Shown here: piece by piece, positions 50,901-61,800 of the stretch
Numbering within the stretch: the stretch's first letter is position 1
Layout of the letters: every line of letters begins with the position of its first letter
Source of the DNA: Takifugu bimaculatus
Lineage: Eukaryota; Chordata; Actinopteri; Tetraodontiformes; Tetraodontidae
Length of the DNA stretch: 64,000 bases
Assembly: GCA_004026145.2 (NCBI GenBank)
Contig: CP034975.1
Location: 6,460,610 to 6,524,609, forward strand
Direction: 5' to 3'
Position numbers and translations under genes: made by a program
Notes under the pieces: generated by a model
Database searches by the model: none
What the model was told of the DNA's origin: nothing
The model's input: the letters and a program-made list of their open reading frames with translations, nothing else

Positions 50901-51700
50901 AGGAATGTGTGGGAATCGCATTCGTTACAAACAAATGACTAACAGCGACAAAGAAAACTGGTTCAAAAAGAACCATCACAGGCTAACGAAATATTAGAGC
51001 ACATTAATGGCTAGCCTGCGTCTAAGGTTCTAGCCAGCGTGTGTGAGAAGCTAAACAACATTCTCCTCAGTGAAGTGACTGATTATCATTTCCTGCGAAA
51101 CTGTGAAAACCCATTTTCTGGGTCAGCGGACCCCACAAAAGGACTGATTGAGTCCTAAAAAGGGTTTTTTTTTCTCGAGCACGCGTTTGCTGCTCTTGCG
51201 TCAGACGAGCAGGCATCAAAGCAACGCAACCAAGGCAACGTTACTGCTGTCGGCTCAGGTCAACAGCTGTAAACCCCTGTCCTCCAGTCTTAGAGACAGA
51301 TAAATACAGACAGTCGCACTTTGGTTGAGTTCATGCCATAGATATGGTCAGTTAGCCTTAAAACTAGCATGCTAGTAGCCACCAAAGTTAGCCAGGATAG
51401 CTAGCTAACCGTCAATCCCAGTTGTTTGATTAAATCAATTTTTGTCACTTATAATGATTTTAAGAATGATAAACTGACCCACGTCTGTGCTTGAACCCCT
51501 GGAGGGGGTTGCTAGCTTAAAACAGCTCCGATGTGGTAGGAAATGGTTCAATAAGGTTTTGTTAATAAATTGATTTTTAACGACACAAGATTTAACGATG
51601 GTTTGACAGAGTTGCTCATGTGTGACATCACTCAAGAAGAGAGGAGGAGGAGGAAGAGGAAGGAGGGGGGGGGTAGCTGCTCCCTGTGTAACGAGATTCC
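47945..51700. other. AT-rich intergenic block 2
   Basis: Composition changes abruptly after the TATA-bearing cassette at 47.9 kb, from GC-rich to AT-rich. No gene was seen. It includes a reverse CTCF-like motif at 48552-48570 and an ACA trinucleotide repeat near 49611-49630. Long frames are few. Confidence 0.65.
48552..48570 (-). promoter_or_regulatory. CTCF-like motif, reverse, one mismatch
   Basis: The plus strand is TAGCGCCACCTAGAGGTCA. Reading the other strand, CCTCTAGGTGGCGC differs from the core only at the third position and carries the usual GCGCTA extension. Confidence 0.42.
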
Positions 51701-51788
51701 CAGCTAATCATTGACTTTCCTGTCTTATCTCTGCCGTCAGGACACTCGGGAGGCCAAGTAACCCAGGATGAGCTGATGTCATGCTGAG

Positions 51789-51846
51789 ATGAGTGTGTGC
51801 GTGTGTGTGCGCGTGTGTGTGTGTGTGTGTGTGCGTGTGTGTGTGC
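51789..51846. repeat. (TG)n microsatellite with CG interruptions
   Basis: TG array interrupted by CG dinucleotides, giving alternating purine-pyrimidine DNA of the Z-forming type. Confidence 0.95.
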
Positions 51847-51974
51847 TGGTATCAGTGTATTGTTTGTTACAGTCTGTTCTCACAGGTGTAATGTGTGGAG
51901 GCTCCGCCTCCGTGTTCCACTTAGGGTTTGTCAAGTACTGCGTGTGTTGTGTATACTTACGTATGTACATTCCT

Positions 51975-51976
51975 GT

Positions 51977-52041
<65 letters not shown>
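51975..52041. repeat. (TG)n microsatellite
   Basis: About 67 bases of TG with one early CTG interruption. Confidence 0.98.
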
Positions 52042-52042
<1 letters not shown>

Positions 52043-52145
52043 CTGGCGGTCCTAAGTTGTTGGGTTAAGGTCAGAGTTAGGGGTCAGTAGTGGGGTCCTG
52101 TTGAACCTGAATAACTTCTGATAGGAAGGTCAGATCCAGAACCAA

Positions 52146-52181
52146 GCCCCACCCCCTTAATTAGCCCCGCCCTCTTAATTA
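52146..52181 (+). repeat. 18-bp tandem duplication with two TTAATTA sites
   Basis: Units 52146-52163 and 52164-52181 differ at two positions and each ends CTTAATTA after a GC-box-like CCCCRCCC. TTAATTA is a palindromic homeodomain site; TAATTA is the sort of core MEOX proteins bind. Role is inference. Confidence 0.6.
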
Positions 52182-53529
52182 GGTCACCATTTTACCCTTG
52201 GAGGAGATTTTTGCACCCACAGAGCCAATGTCCAGCGGTTTGTCAAACTTGTCCTGCGTGAGAAAAAAGCCAAATGGCGCCCAGTTACAGGGTCACATGT
52301 CCCCAAGTCACCAGCCTTTAGCTTATAGCACTGAGGGACATCGGTGTCTGTCAAAGGACACCTTTCATTTATCGTCCTATCGCTCAAACTCGATGAGGTG
52401 TCCACCCCCGCAGGGACAGAGCTCGTAGTCCTGGCTTCTTGACCGTGTCCTCACCGCCTCACACGCACGTTTCATTTCACACACCTCCTTCATGTGCACA
52501 TTCCAGGCCTGGAGACGTCCCAGGACATCCCACACGCTGGTCCAACTGTTCGGCCCGCTTCAAAGAGCGCGAGGCGGCGGACGTTTCAACCCTGTTGGGT
52601 CCTAAATTAGCTTAAAGGTCCGGGAGGTCGGTCGGAAGAGAGGCATCTTTTTTCTGGCTAGCGTCAATGCTGGTGCTAATGCTAATGCTGGTAGCGTCAG
52701 TGGCCTGGTGCTAATGCTGCTTTAGGGTTGATGTTGGCCCCCGTGTTCTGTTCCACGGTGGAGTCCCGACTGATACCTCCCAGAACACGTGTATTGTGAG
52801 CCGGGGCTTACTTTGGGTCTGTTCAGGTTTCTGCCTGTTACAACACGCGGCTCGTCGCGTGTTGTTTAGAGAGGAACGACGCCGAACGGGTTTTATTTGG
52901 TTTGTGGTCACGATAATTTGCGACGTTCATTTCTTCCGGAAGTTCTTCAGAGCAAATTCCAACGGTCTTCCAGGTCGCTCCCACGCTACAGTGGACGTAC
53001 GTGTCTGTAGGGACCTAGCGTGTCCAACGGACACTCTACATTTTCTGCCACCTTAAATGAGAGAAATGAGTAAAACCTCTCCAGATTCCGGCTCCAGCAG
53101 GATTTCACCGATTCCACGTAGCGCCGGCGGCGTGAGGACGTCCGGGGTCACGCTCGGTGACCTTGTTTTATCGGTCTCCCAGCACCGGATAACCCTCAAA
53201 GCAAACACGAGCGCCGCTTGTTGGGGCTTGTGTGTCATTCTGGTGGAAAGACCTGCAGGCATTGTTTACACCGCAGAGTTTACAAGGATTCCGAGTCATT
53301 ACGAGCAGGAATCCGGGAAAATTAGACCGGCTCCCTTATGAAAACACAAGAAAACCCGCAAGCGAAAAAAAAAAAAAACGGACCTCCGAAAAGATGCTCT
53401 TTGTTAGCTTTTCACCTCCGAACTGTGTGTTTCTTGATCTTCCTTATTGTCAGTATTTCGGACGGTCCGGCCGGGAACGGATCGCGACCATCGATGCAAC
53501 CGTGGCAGTTCTGATGGACGGGAACCAAA

Positions 53530-53616
53530 GCCCCGGGACAACGGCCCCGGGACAACGGCCCAACCGCCCCGGGACAACGGCCCAACCGCCCCGGGACAAC
53601 GGCCCAACCGCCCCGG
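53530..53616. repeat. 22-bp tandem minisatellite
   Basis: Three exact 22-bp units (53544-53565, 53566-53587, 53588-53609) with the first 14 bases of the unit before and the first 7 after. The unit begins GCCCCGGGACAACGG. No spacers, so not a CRISPR array. Confidence 0.95.
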
Positions 53617-55603
53617 TTTTCCCCTCGTGTGGTGCGATAAACCAGCTGCATCACTATAAATGACATAACATGGCTCCTCTTTTTGTTTTGAACTAAAATT
53701 AGCATGGAGATGATGTGGAAAATGGGATATAAATGGAAATGTGGGTGAAGAGGCGGCTGGTGGCGACAATAGCAGCGTTTATACAGAACTAGCGCCGTGT
53801 GGGCAGGGGTAGAGAGACATAGAGGGACATAGAGAGAGAGAGAGAGGGAGCCAGGCGACGTCAACAAGGCTCCTCTGTGTCTCCTTTAATCCATCCTGCT
53901 TTTGGAACAATGTCTCCCACAACAAAGTCCTTTTAGCTGCTAATGGCGGCGTGAATGTGTCGATACACACGAATGCAAATGCACGTGCGCGTGTGTGTGT
54001 GCACGTGTCTTTTAAAAGTCACTCTAAAGCTCAACATTTTGCGCCAGTTTTAGGGCAACAGAGCCGATCGGCCACTCGCGAAGGTGCGATTTGCGGTAAT
54101 AATCCGATACTTTACGTTGTTTTTTTACGCTCAGTCGGATCGAATCTCTCAATGACGTTTGAAACGAGGTAAAGATGGAGGTTCTGGCAGCCGCCTTTGT
54201 CTGGTATCTGGCGGCTCAGCTGGGCCGGTGCAGCTGCTCCTCCAGTCAGAAACAGCCTCTAAATGCTATTGTGCTCACCTGATTGATCTTCGGGGGGGGG
54301 GGGCAGACAGGCCGTGCGTGGAGGGGAATGGTAAGGAAAGAGCGCGGACAAACAAGCCAGTCAGTGTGTGTGCCCGGGGAGGCCGGGCCGCAGGTGGCCG
54401 CGGCCACGCGGGCCCCCCCCTCAGATGCCAACGGTGACATTTCCTGACTGTCTGCACACAAACGGGCATCCCGGCAACGGTGCAGCGTCCCGGCGGGAAT
54501 GAGGAGCAGATTTTACAACACAGCTGGCAGAAGGAGGAGGAGACGCACACGCAGCTCCTCATAAAGGCGGCCATAAAGATCTCTTTCTGGCTCGCCCTCT
54601 TTCTTCACCTCCACTGAAGCTGTTCTGTATCGGAGTCAGGAATTCCTCAGGGTCAACGCACCAGCGGGAAATCACCCCGCTGGGCTGGAATCTCGCTGCA
54701 CCGGCTCCATATTTGGCCTCTCTCAGCCGCTCCCTCGTCTTCTTCTGCCACTTCTTCCCCTTTTTAAAGAGTTAGCCTCTCGTATTTTTGATCCAAGGTG
54801 CAACGACCAAACGCTAGCATCCGATCCGCGATGAATCTGATCCCGTTTGGAGCTGGGTTGCTTTAGTTAGACCAGTTAGCCACCGTTCTGCTTCAGTTTA
54901 GTTAATTATTCAGCGTTTCTGGGAGATTTTCCCCCCCCTTTTTTAACCAGACATTGTTAATTAGACGTGAGCTTCAGCCTGGTAGGTGTAAATTGATCTC
55001 CAGCCTGATTAACAGTAAAAAAAACAAAAAAAAACCGCATGAACTTTTGGCGTCTGTGTGTTTGAAACACTTCCAAGAGCAGCGTGACAGGTGACCTTTA
55101 ACAATGGAATCCTTTCAGGGATTCAAAAATCCAGCGACAAACACGGCCGGCTCTGTTTTGTCTGAGTTATTTTCAGGTGTGTATTGTTTGTGGAGGCAAT
55201 ATTCTCCCGGGGCATCGGAGGACTGTGTGTTTTGGTCCAGGCGGTTCGGATCTGCAGATTTGGCAGCGTGGCACAGAAAGGATGTGTGATGTGGCAGGAA
55301 GTTGACAGGGGATTGATTATTTCTGGAGAGTAACTGAACATAAAGGTTACGGGAGCGATCCGAGGTCGCGATTGACGGGAGGGGATCTCTGCTAAAAACC
55401 CTCCGCCGGACCCAAACTGGGCCTCTCCAGTGTCCCCATTACGCTGCACGTGTGACCAGTTCATCCCTCGGGAAGTCATCAATAGATGCGCCCCAGCAAA
55501 CCCAGTAAAAGTCCAATAATAACAAGCGTAATAAGCGTAAGGGGCTTTGTCGAGCTAGCCCGATCGTTATTGGGGGCGGGGCTTAGGTGCTTCCTGCTGT
55601 CCA

Positions 55604-55617
55604 CCACCAGGGGGCGG
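55604..55617 (+). promoter_or_regulatory. CTCF-like core motif, forward, upstream of etv4
   Basis: CCACCAGGGGGCGG is a full match to the core. It stands about 3.2 kb before the etv4 start codon and is followed by GGCGGAAG, which also contains an ETS GGAA. Confidence 0.5.
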
Positions 55618-57715
55618 AAGAGACGCCTCAGTTTACGGTCTTTCCGACGTTGGTGATGCAAAAGAGAAACAATGCAACAAACAAACCAGGTTTTTATTAG
55701 CTGTCTTTTGGTCGTCGTCTGATCAACTAAAAATTAACAAGACAAACATTTCTCCTCACTGGGAGGAATTTGGGTTTCTCCAGGCGGATTGATCCCATAT
55801 GGTTTTGGTTTTCCCTGGAAAAGTTGAGCAGCCCTGGAGAGAGTTGAGTGAAATAAAAGACGAGTCAGTTTGGCCCCCAAAACAAGTCAGAGACGGGCAA
55901 AACATGGACGAATCCGCCCTCGAATCCAGATCCCGTCCCGCTGTTCCGCGTTAGCCGCGTCTGTCACCGGTTTATCGATCACCATCGGCCTTATCAGGAG
56001 CGAGGGAAGGGTGGGAGGAACGGAAGAGGAGAAGCTCCGGAGAGAGAGACAGGGACATGTTGTTGACAGGTCCCCCCCCACAACACATCTGTCTCACCTC
56101 CTCAGTGTAAAAGCATTGAAACTCAAACCGTGCTAAAGTTCACGCACCTCATTTATGATACACGGTTTTAATTTGATGTGTTGGTCAAAAGAGGAGATTA
56201 AAATCAACCATTAAAAACAGAATTCTGACTATTTTTTTGTGCTAAATTTAGCCCCAGATCCTTTGAAAATTCTTATTGTTTGCTAAAGAAACGGGCATTA
56301 GCACCTTAAAATGAGCGTATTGGCGCCATGGTTGATGCTACCAGTGAACTCTTCCTCTCCTGAAAACAGACCCCATATTCGCCTGATATTGCTCCCGCCT
56401 GACGCTACGCTAGCGGAGGACGTACCAGGACGCCGTGAGGACCAAATCTAATCCCGGCAACTGTTGACCTCTTCGGTCCTGCTGTTAGCTGTCGCTACCT
56501 CCTGCTGCGCTGGCAGCTTAGCCTCAGTTGGACAGGTTTTGTTGACCTCAGCTCCGTCCCTTCGTGATGCTAACCGTCCCTCTGTCCCCGTAGCTGCTGA
56601 TTTTCCACCCCCGTCCCTCCCCCCACCACTGAAAGCACCTCTCTCTGGGATATTCCTCCACGCTGCCGCCTCCATTTGACCAGAGCAGCTGAAGCTATAA
56701 TAGCATTTCACTTATCCATCAGCTCTGATCAATAAGCACTTTGAGTCCACTCCACAGCAGCACGCGGCCCCTCAGATGTCTCCCGCCTCTACTTATCTCT
56801 TTGCTGACGAGGCTGGATGAGACTCCAGCTCAGACCTCCGATAGATTTTACACTGTTTGTAAATGAACGACACGGTGATCTATGGGATTTCTTTTTTACG
56901 TTTCTATTGATCTTAACGGACCTAAAGAAGCCGTAAATCCTCTCCGGGCCGCAGCAACATGACAGCATCAGCGGATTATTGAACATAGCCGAATCGGCGT
57001 AGAGGTATTTAACGCTGCTGCTAACGCTAACGCCGGGGCTTCTTTTGTTTCCGTTCCCTTAAATACGAGACGTTCCCTGTCCCCCGGCATGAAAGCCAGA
57101 CGGAGAAATGAGGAATTTTGTGTCCGAAACACGCGCAAGCTTTTGACGCCACGCGTCACATGCAGCAATTTGCCAACACCGGGGCCACGAGGGCAGAACG
57201 ATGAGTCACGATGTTGCAGAACTGAAGTCACGTAACGTGAGAAGTTCCTTCACGATCGGAGAGGAAGAAGAGTTCAGCGAACAAAGACCAAAGGTCTCCC
57301 TTTAGTGCACCTTTATGTTCAGCGATCCAGAGTCTGCCCCCCCAAACAGGCAACAGTCGCGGGGAAAAAAAGACAAACTGCCTTGACCAGGGAGAACCCT
57401 TGAGCAGGACCACGCTGGTATGACTGGGTGGAGTGGGAAGCATTGAAGTTGGGTGATTGGTTGAGCCTTTAAATCCATTAAATCCTCTCACCTGAGGACT
57501 CGGCGGCCCGACAGCTGCGGAACATCTGTATTGTTGGCTGCTTCTGACCTCCCTCCGTGGCGCCTGCCCCCCCCCCCCTCCCCCCAGGGCTGAGGTCACG
57601 TTCGGCTTCTATCTAAATGCGCATCTAAACATCATTAAGCAGGAAGTAGCATGTATCGTTTCACCTGTTACGGGAAGTGAATGAGACGAGTGAGACTGAA
57701 ACCCGCCAGAAGTTG

Positions 57716-57798
57716 CTTTGGATCGGTACTTTGGATCGGTACTTTGGATCGGTACCACCTCTGGAGCTGCAGCCTCTGGAGCTGCAGCCTCTGGAGCT
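57716..57798. repeat. Two adjacent tandem repeats (13 bp x3, 15 bp x2.7)
   Basis: CTTTGGATCGGTA is repeated exactly three times at 57716-57754. After three bases CCTCTGGAGCTGCAG follows twice and then partly a third time, to 57798. The array is 970 bp before the etv4 start codon. Confidence 0.95.
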
Positions 57799-58109
57799 TT
57801 AGATCCTGCGGTTTCCGTGTGGCGCAGACCTAAATAAAAAACCTCAGGAATTCAAGAATTCTTCAGGATTGCGTCAGTTTGGGAGCTGATATAAAGGGCT
57901 GCTTTTTTTTTCTTCTATTTTGTCTGTTTTTCATTTTAAAACAACACTGACGCGAGTCAAAGTTAAAAAAACAAAACAAAAAAAAAGATAGAGAGAAAAA
58001 CATGTCGGGAGTTTTCGTGCCAGGGCAGGTTTTATGAATGGAGCCCCTTTTCTTTCTCTCTCTCTCTTTTTGTGAATGAAAAACAACTGGAAAAGCCAGA
58101 ATAAAACCC

Positions 58110-58764
58110 AGCAGCTGATTGGCTGCCGCGCAACCTCGGCCCCGCCCACCGACGTTATCGTCCTCATTCCAGCACTTCCGATTGGCCCGCGTGGGGAGAG
58201 GAGGGGGGGTTCATTCATAAGTGAGCGTATTCAAGGGGACAAAGGGGAGAAATTCGAGCTCTTGAAAGAGGAAATCCACCAATCAGGAGGCGAAGCAACT
58301 TTATCCCCGAATCTGTCCGGCAGGCGCCGTGACGGTGCAAACTCTAGATTATATACGTCCAGAAATGCGTAAAAAAGCTGTTCAACCTGTTGACTGTGGG
58401 GAGATAAACGCGCTGAAAGCCGAGCCGTGCCCCCCCGCCCCCTCCCCGACCTCAGCACGGCCCGTCTGACCCGTTTACGCACAAAGTGCTCCGAAAGTCC
58501 GGCGCGGAGGTGCGAAACTTTCAGCGCCCGTCCGTCACACATGCGCGCACCCACAAACAAAAAAAAAAGGCAGGTCTGTGTAGGGGTGGGGGGGCAGCGG
58601 CCCGCTGGGTAATCACTTCCCCTCGGTGTTTTTTTTTTGTGAATGGAGCTCATTATGCATGCAGCCTCCACGCAGCTCCATTGACGCGCAGCTCCCTCCT
58701 CTCATCTGAGTCCCTGCGAGCTGCGCGGACCAGCTCAGCCCCGATGACCACAAACGGTTAACGG
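58110..58764 (+). promoter_or_regulatory. Putative etv4 promoter and 5' leader
   Basis: This GC-rich, CpG-rich region before the start codon has three CCAAT elements: inverted ATTGG at 58118-58122 and 58181-58185, and direct CCAAT at 58279-58283. ACTTCCG at 58174-58180 (reverse CGGAAGT, an ETS consensus) abuts the second one. A TATA-like TTATATAC lies at 58349-58356, which would place a start near 58380. The resulting leader of about 385 nt would carry several upstream ATGs, including frames 58643-58684 (13 codons) and 58744-58761. Start site and factor binding are inferred. Confidence 0.5.
58744..58761 (+). promoter_or_regulatory. Five-codon upstream ORF before etv4
   Basis: ATG ACC ACA AAC GGT TAA ends three bases before the first etv4 ATG. 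Its context is weak (C at -3, A at +4), so leaky scanning is likely. If used, reinitiation would favour the in-frame Met5 at 58777 over Met1. Translational effect is inference. Confidence 0.4.
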
Positions 58765-58821
58765 ATGGATTATAAGATGGATGGATATTTGGACCAGCAA
58801 GTGCCTTACACTTTAGCAAAT
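58765..58821 (+). CDS. etv4: etv4 coding exon 1
   Basis: This exon has nineteen codons ending in Asn, with donor AAT|GTACGT, phase 0. The first ATG (58765) has C at -3 and G at +4, a moderate context. The in-frame ATG at 58777 has A at -3 and G at +4 and begins MDGYLDQQVPY. A five-codon upstream frame (58744-58761) ends three bases before the first ATG. Confidence 0.93.
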
Positions 58822-61800
58822 GTACGTATGGATGCAGCTCGACCGTCCGGCTCGGCGCGGCTTTATTTGTTTTAATCGTCGCGTCGCGCGTCCGAGCGAG
58901 TTTTGCTCCGTGGCAGCAGCCCTGTGTGTGTGCGCGTGTGTGCGCGCGCGCGAGAGCGAGTGTGTGTGTGTGTGTTTGTGTGCGACGCCGAACTCGTCCT
59001 AAAACTAAGTGAAAATGTTGCGCTAACGTCAATCACGCGCCGGGTTTGGTGATGTTTGGGGAGCCGAGCGGCCACTTTCCTCGCAGGCGCGCGTCTGTTT
59101 TGCTTTTTTCCCCGCCGCGAACGCGAAACGTGTCGCTTTCTGAGCAGTTTGATGGTCACGCACGGCCGCAGCCTTCCGCAGAAATGACAACAGCTGCCAT
59201 TTTCGCTGATTGATCTGCCCCTTTCTCACTTCTGCTCTCCGGGTTTGTGCAGAAATCGCATGGAAATGGGCCCCTAAACAGACTGTTAATGGCAGCCAAG
59301 AGGAAATACATGGAAACAGAGCTGCCACCTCAGGAATCCGAAGGTAAAACTCAGCTCAAATCTCAATGCTTGACCTCGGCTCAGGTTATGATGAACCTCG
59401 GGACGTGTCTGAGTCGGACCCAGCTTCTCTAAACTCTGTCTCCCCCCTCCCCAGATCTTTTTCAGGATTTAAGCCAACTCCAGGAGACGTGGCTCACAGA
59501 AGGTGAGATTTCCTCTTTGTTTCTCTTCTGCTCGCTGCTTCTGTGGACGATCTCCTCATCGTGGTGATGGACTTAATCAGCCGCAGCTTTCCTGCTGGGC
59601 TTTTTTCCCTCCCCAATGGGCGAGAAGGTGACCTCGCGTGTTCGTTCTAAACTTTCCTGACGGGACACATATGCTCATAAACCCCTGGATGGTCAGAAAG
59701 AGGCCGGAGGGGAGAACACAGACGGGACAGTATTAGCTTGGAGCATGTCCTATTTTGGCCATGTTGGCATGTGGCGTGCGTGCCAGCCAGCCAGCAGCAG
59801 CCAGGGCAAACAAACAGGCTGTTGGGCTCGTGTCACTCACGCAGCACAGAGATGGTCCAGGAGGTGGGAAGCCAGACTGGTGTTATGGGGGGGGGGGTGA
59901 ACCGGGAGGTGTCGATTGTGTTGCCTCGGCTGCTTTGATGCGCGTTTGATGTGCAGGTTTAAAGGGGAGCGCGGCTTCATTCTTGACATTTAATGTGAAC
60001 CACATCGACATGATAAATCCTGTTTAAACCCGCCCCCCCCCCCCCCCACCACCACCACTACCCCTGAAACAAAGGGAACCTGGTATGGTTGTTGGCTCCC
60101 TTCTCCGAAATGAGAAAGCGGCGGTTCTGGTACCGGTGTTCCTGACATCACCCCAGTTGTGGAGACCAGTCGCGCTCCAGTGTGAGAGCAGTGAGCTGGT
60201 GTGTTTGGACTGGGGGGGGGGGGGGCACTGGCATCCTCGTTGCTACTCACTCCAACAGAAGCCAGAATCAGAACTTCCCGTATGAGCTGTAAAGTTCTAT
60301 AACAGAAAGTAGTAACAGAAAATGGGTGAAACCGACCTGGCTGTGGCTGCTGGGCTAAAGGTGCTAGCATGAAGTGGGGTGACGGGGTCAGGTGGGGCAG
60401 GAAGTGGGCTGGAGACGTCTCCGCGGGAACGGCACCTTCGGCGTCGACTGCCGTTGTCGTCACATTAGCATTCTCAGCTTTTCTTATTCGGCGTCGAAGG
60501 GCAGCGGGTTTTGCGTCGCCGAAGCCTCGGTGGCTCCAGACGGAGAAAGGAAGTCCGCTCCAAGCGTTTGCGGCGTGGTCAGGTTCCCCCCGTTTAACAT
60601 CTGTGGACTCTGAGGTCATTGGAAGCCTGTTTTTTTTTTCTGTAATTATGCTGAAGTCACCCCACAGGAATTCACCCTATGGATTGGGCGCACGTTTGTC
60701 CCGTCAATGGGACACGCCGCTGAAGACGCTAACTGCTCTTTGTTAGCAGGTGGTCGCTATCCCTTTATAAGGGCTGGTTGCCGCAGCAACCACTAAACAA
60801 ACATAAGGTCAGGCATGGACAAGGATGCTGTTTATGCTGCTTTTTTTGGCATGTGTTGAAATTAGCGAAGCATAACTCGTGTTTTCGGAACTATTGCCAA
60901 ACGTTAGCGTCCGTGCTTGGCTGTTCCTCGTCCCCGCGACGGGGTGTCGCAGTGTGGCCCGGGCCAGGTCCGCATTCTTAATAAAAGAAAATAATCAAAC
61001 GGTTCCAAATGTGAGTAAACCAGACCCGGAAGAGTGGCCGTACGGGTTGTGTTGGTGACATCTACCGTGGAAACCAGTCGCGGTCGAGTGTGTTTAATGT
61101 GCTACGAGGCTTTTTTTTTTGTTTGTTTGTTTAATGGAAACCACGGTAATAAGTGACTTCCTGTACAAGCGGCCTGGTCACGTTCAGGTCCAAACCGTGG
61201 CCGCAGAACGGTCAGAAAATGCAAAATGGGTGACGCCACCGCAGGAACGGCGAAATCCTGAAGGTGCCGGGAAGGATCAGGTTGCCGGAGTGTCCTCAAA
61301 ATGAAACTCCCGAGTGGATTTCTGATGAAGCGGGCGGCTGCTCGCTGCTGAATCACAGGACGGAGAGATGGAGGCACTATTTAACTGTAAGTACGCAGCA
61401 TTTCCAGCCCCCCCCCCAGCTCAGAACTCCTCTTTCCTGTTGCATTAATTAAAGACTTTATCGTGACTGATTGCAGTTGTGAGGGATTCAGAAACGCTGT
61501 AAAAGCCGGGCAGCTGGCGGGATGATGGGGGGGTGGGGGGGTCGTTCTGTCTCTGTTTCTCCCCGGAAGCAGCCGACAGACAGACGGTCGGACAGACAGA
61601 CGGTTCAGGAACTTGTCTCATCTTGCCTCCTTTCGGCCTCGACTGAGGCTGCTTCGCTCCTCCCAGGATCTCCCACCAAGGAGGAGGGAACGGGGGGGGG
61701 GGAGTCATTCCGAGCGCTTGGAAGCACGGAGACGAGCGTGCGCCGCTGACAAAAACAAAAAAACCACTTTCCTTATGTGCCGACTTGCATCTCAAAGTCC

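Larger units (their letters stand above)
51700..58109. other. Intergenic region upstream of etv4
   Basis: No coding exon was recognised. It contains two TG microsatellites near 51.8-52.04 kb, a duplicated TTAATTA element (52146-52181), a 22-bp tandem repeat (53530-53616), a forward CTCF-like site (55604-55617) and a pair of short tandem repeats (57716-57798). Confidence 0.65.

Noticed and set aside
53530..53616. CRISPR-like direct repeats
   Set aside because: Units are contiguous with no spacers and the host is a vertebrate; it is a minisatellite.
59990..60619. 209-codon minus-strand open frame in etv4 intron 3
   Set aside because: It runs through poly(C) and poly(G) tracts inside a clear intron, with no known homologue recognised.
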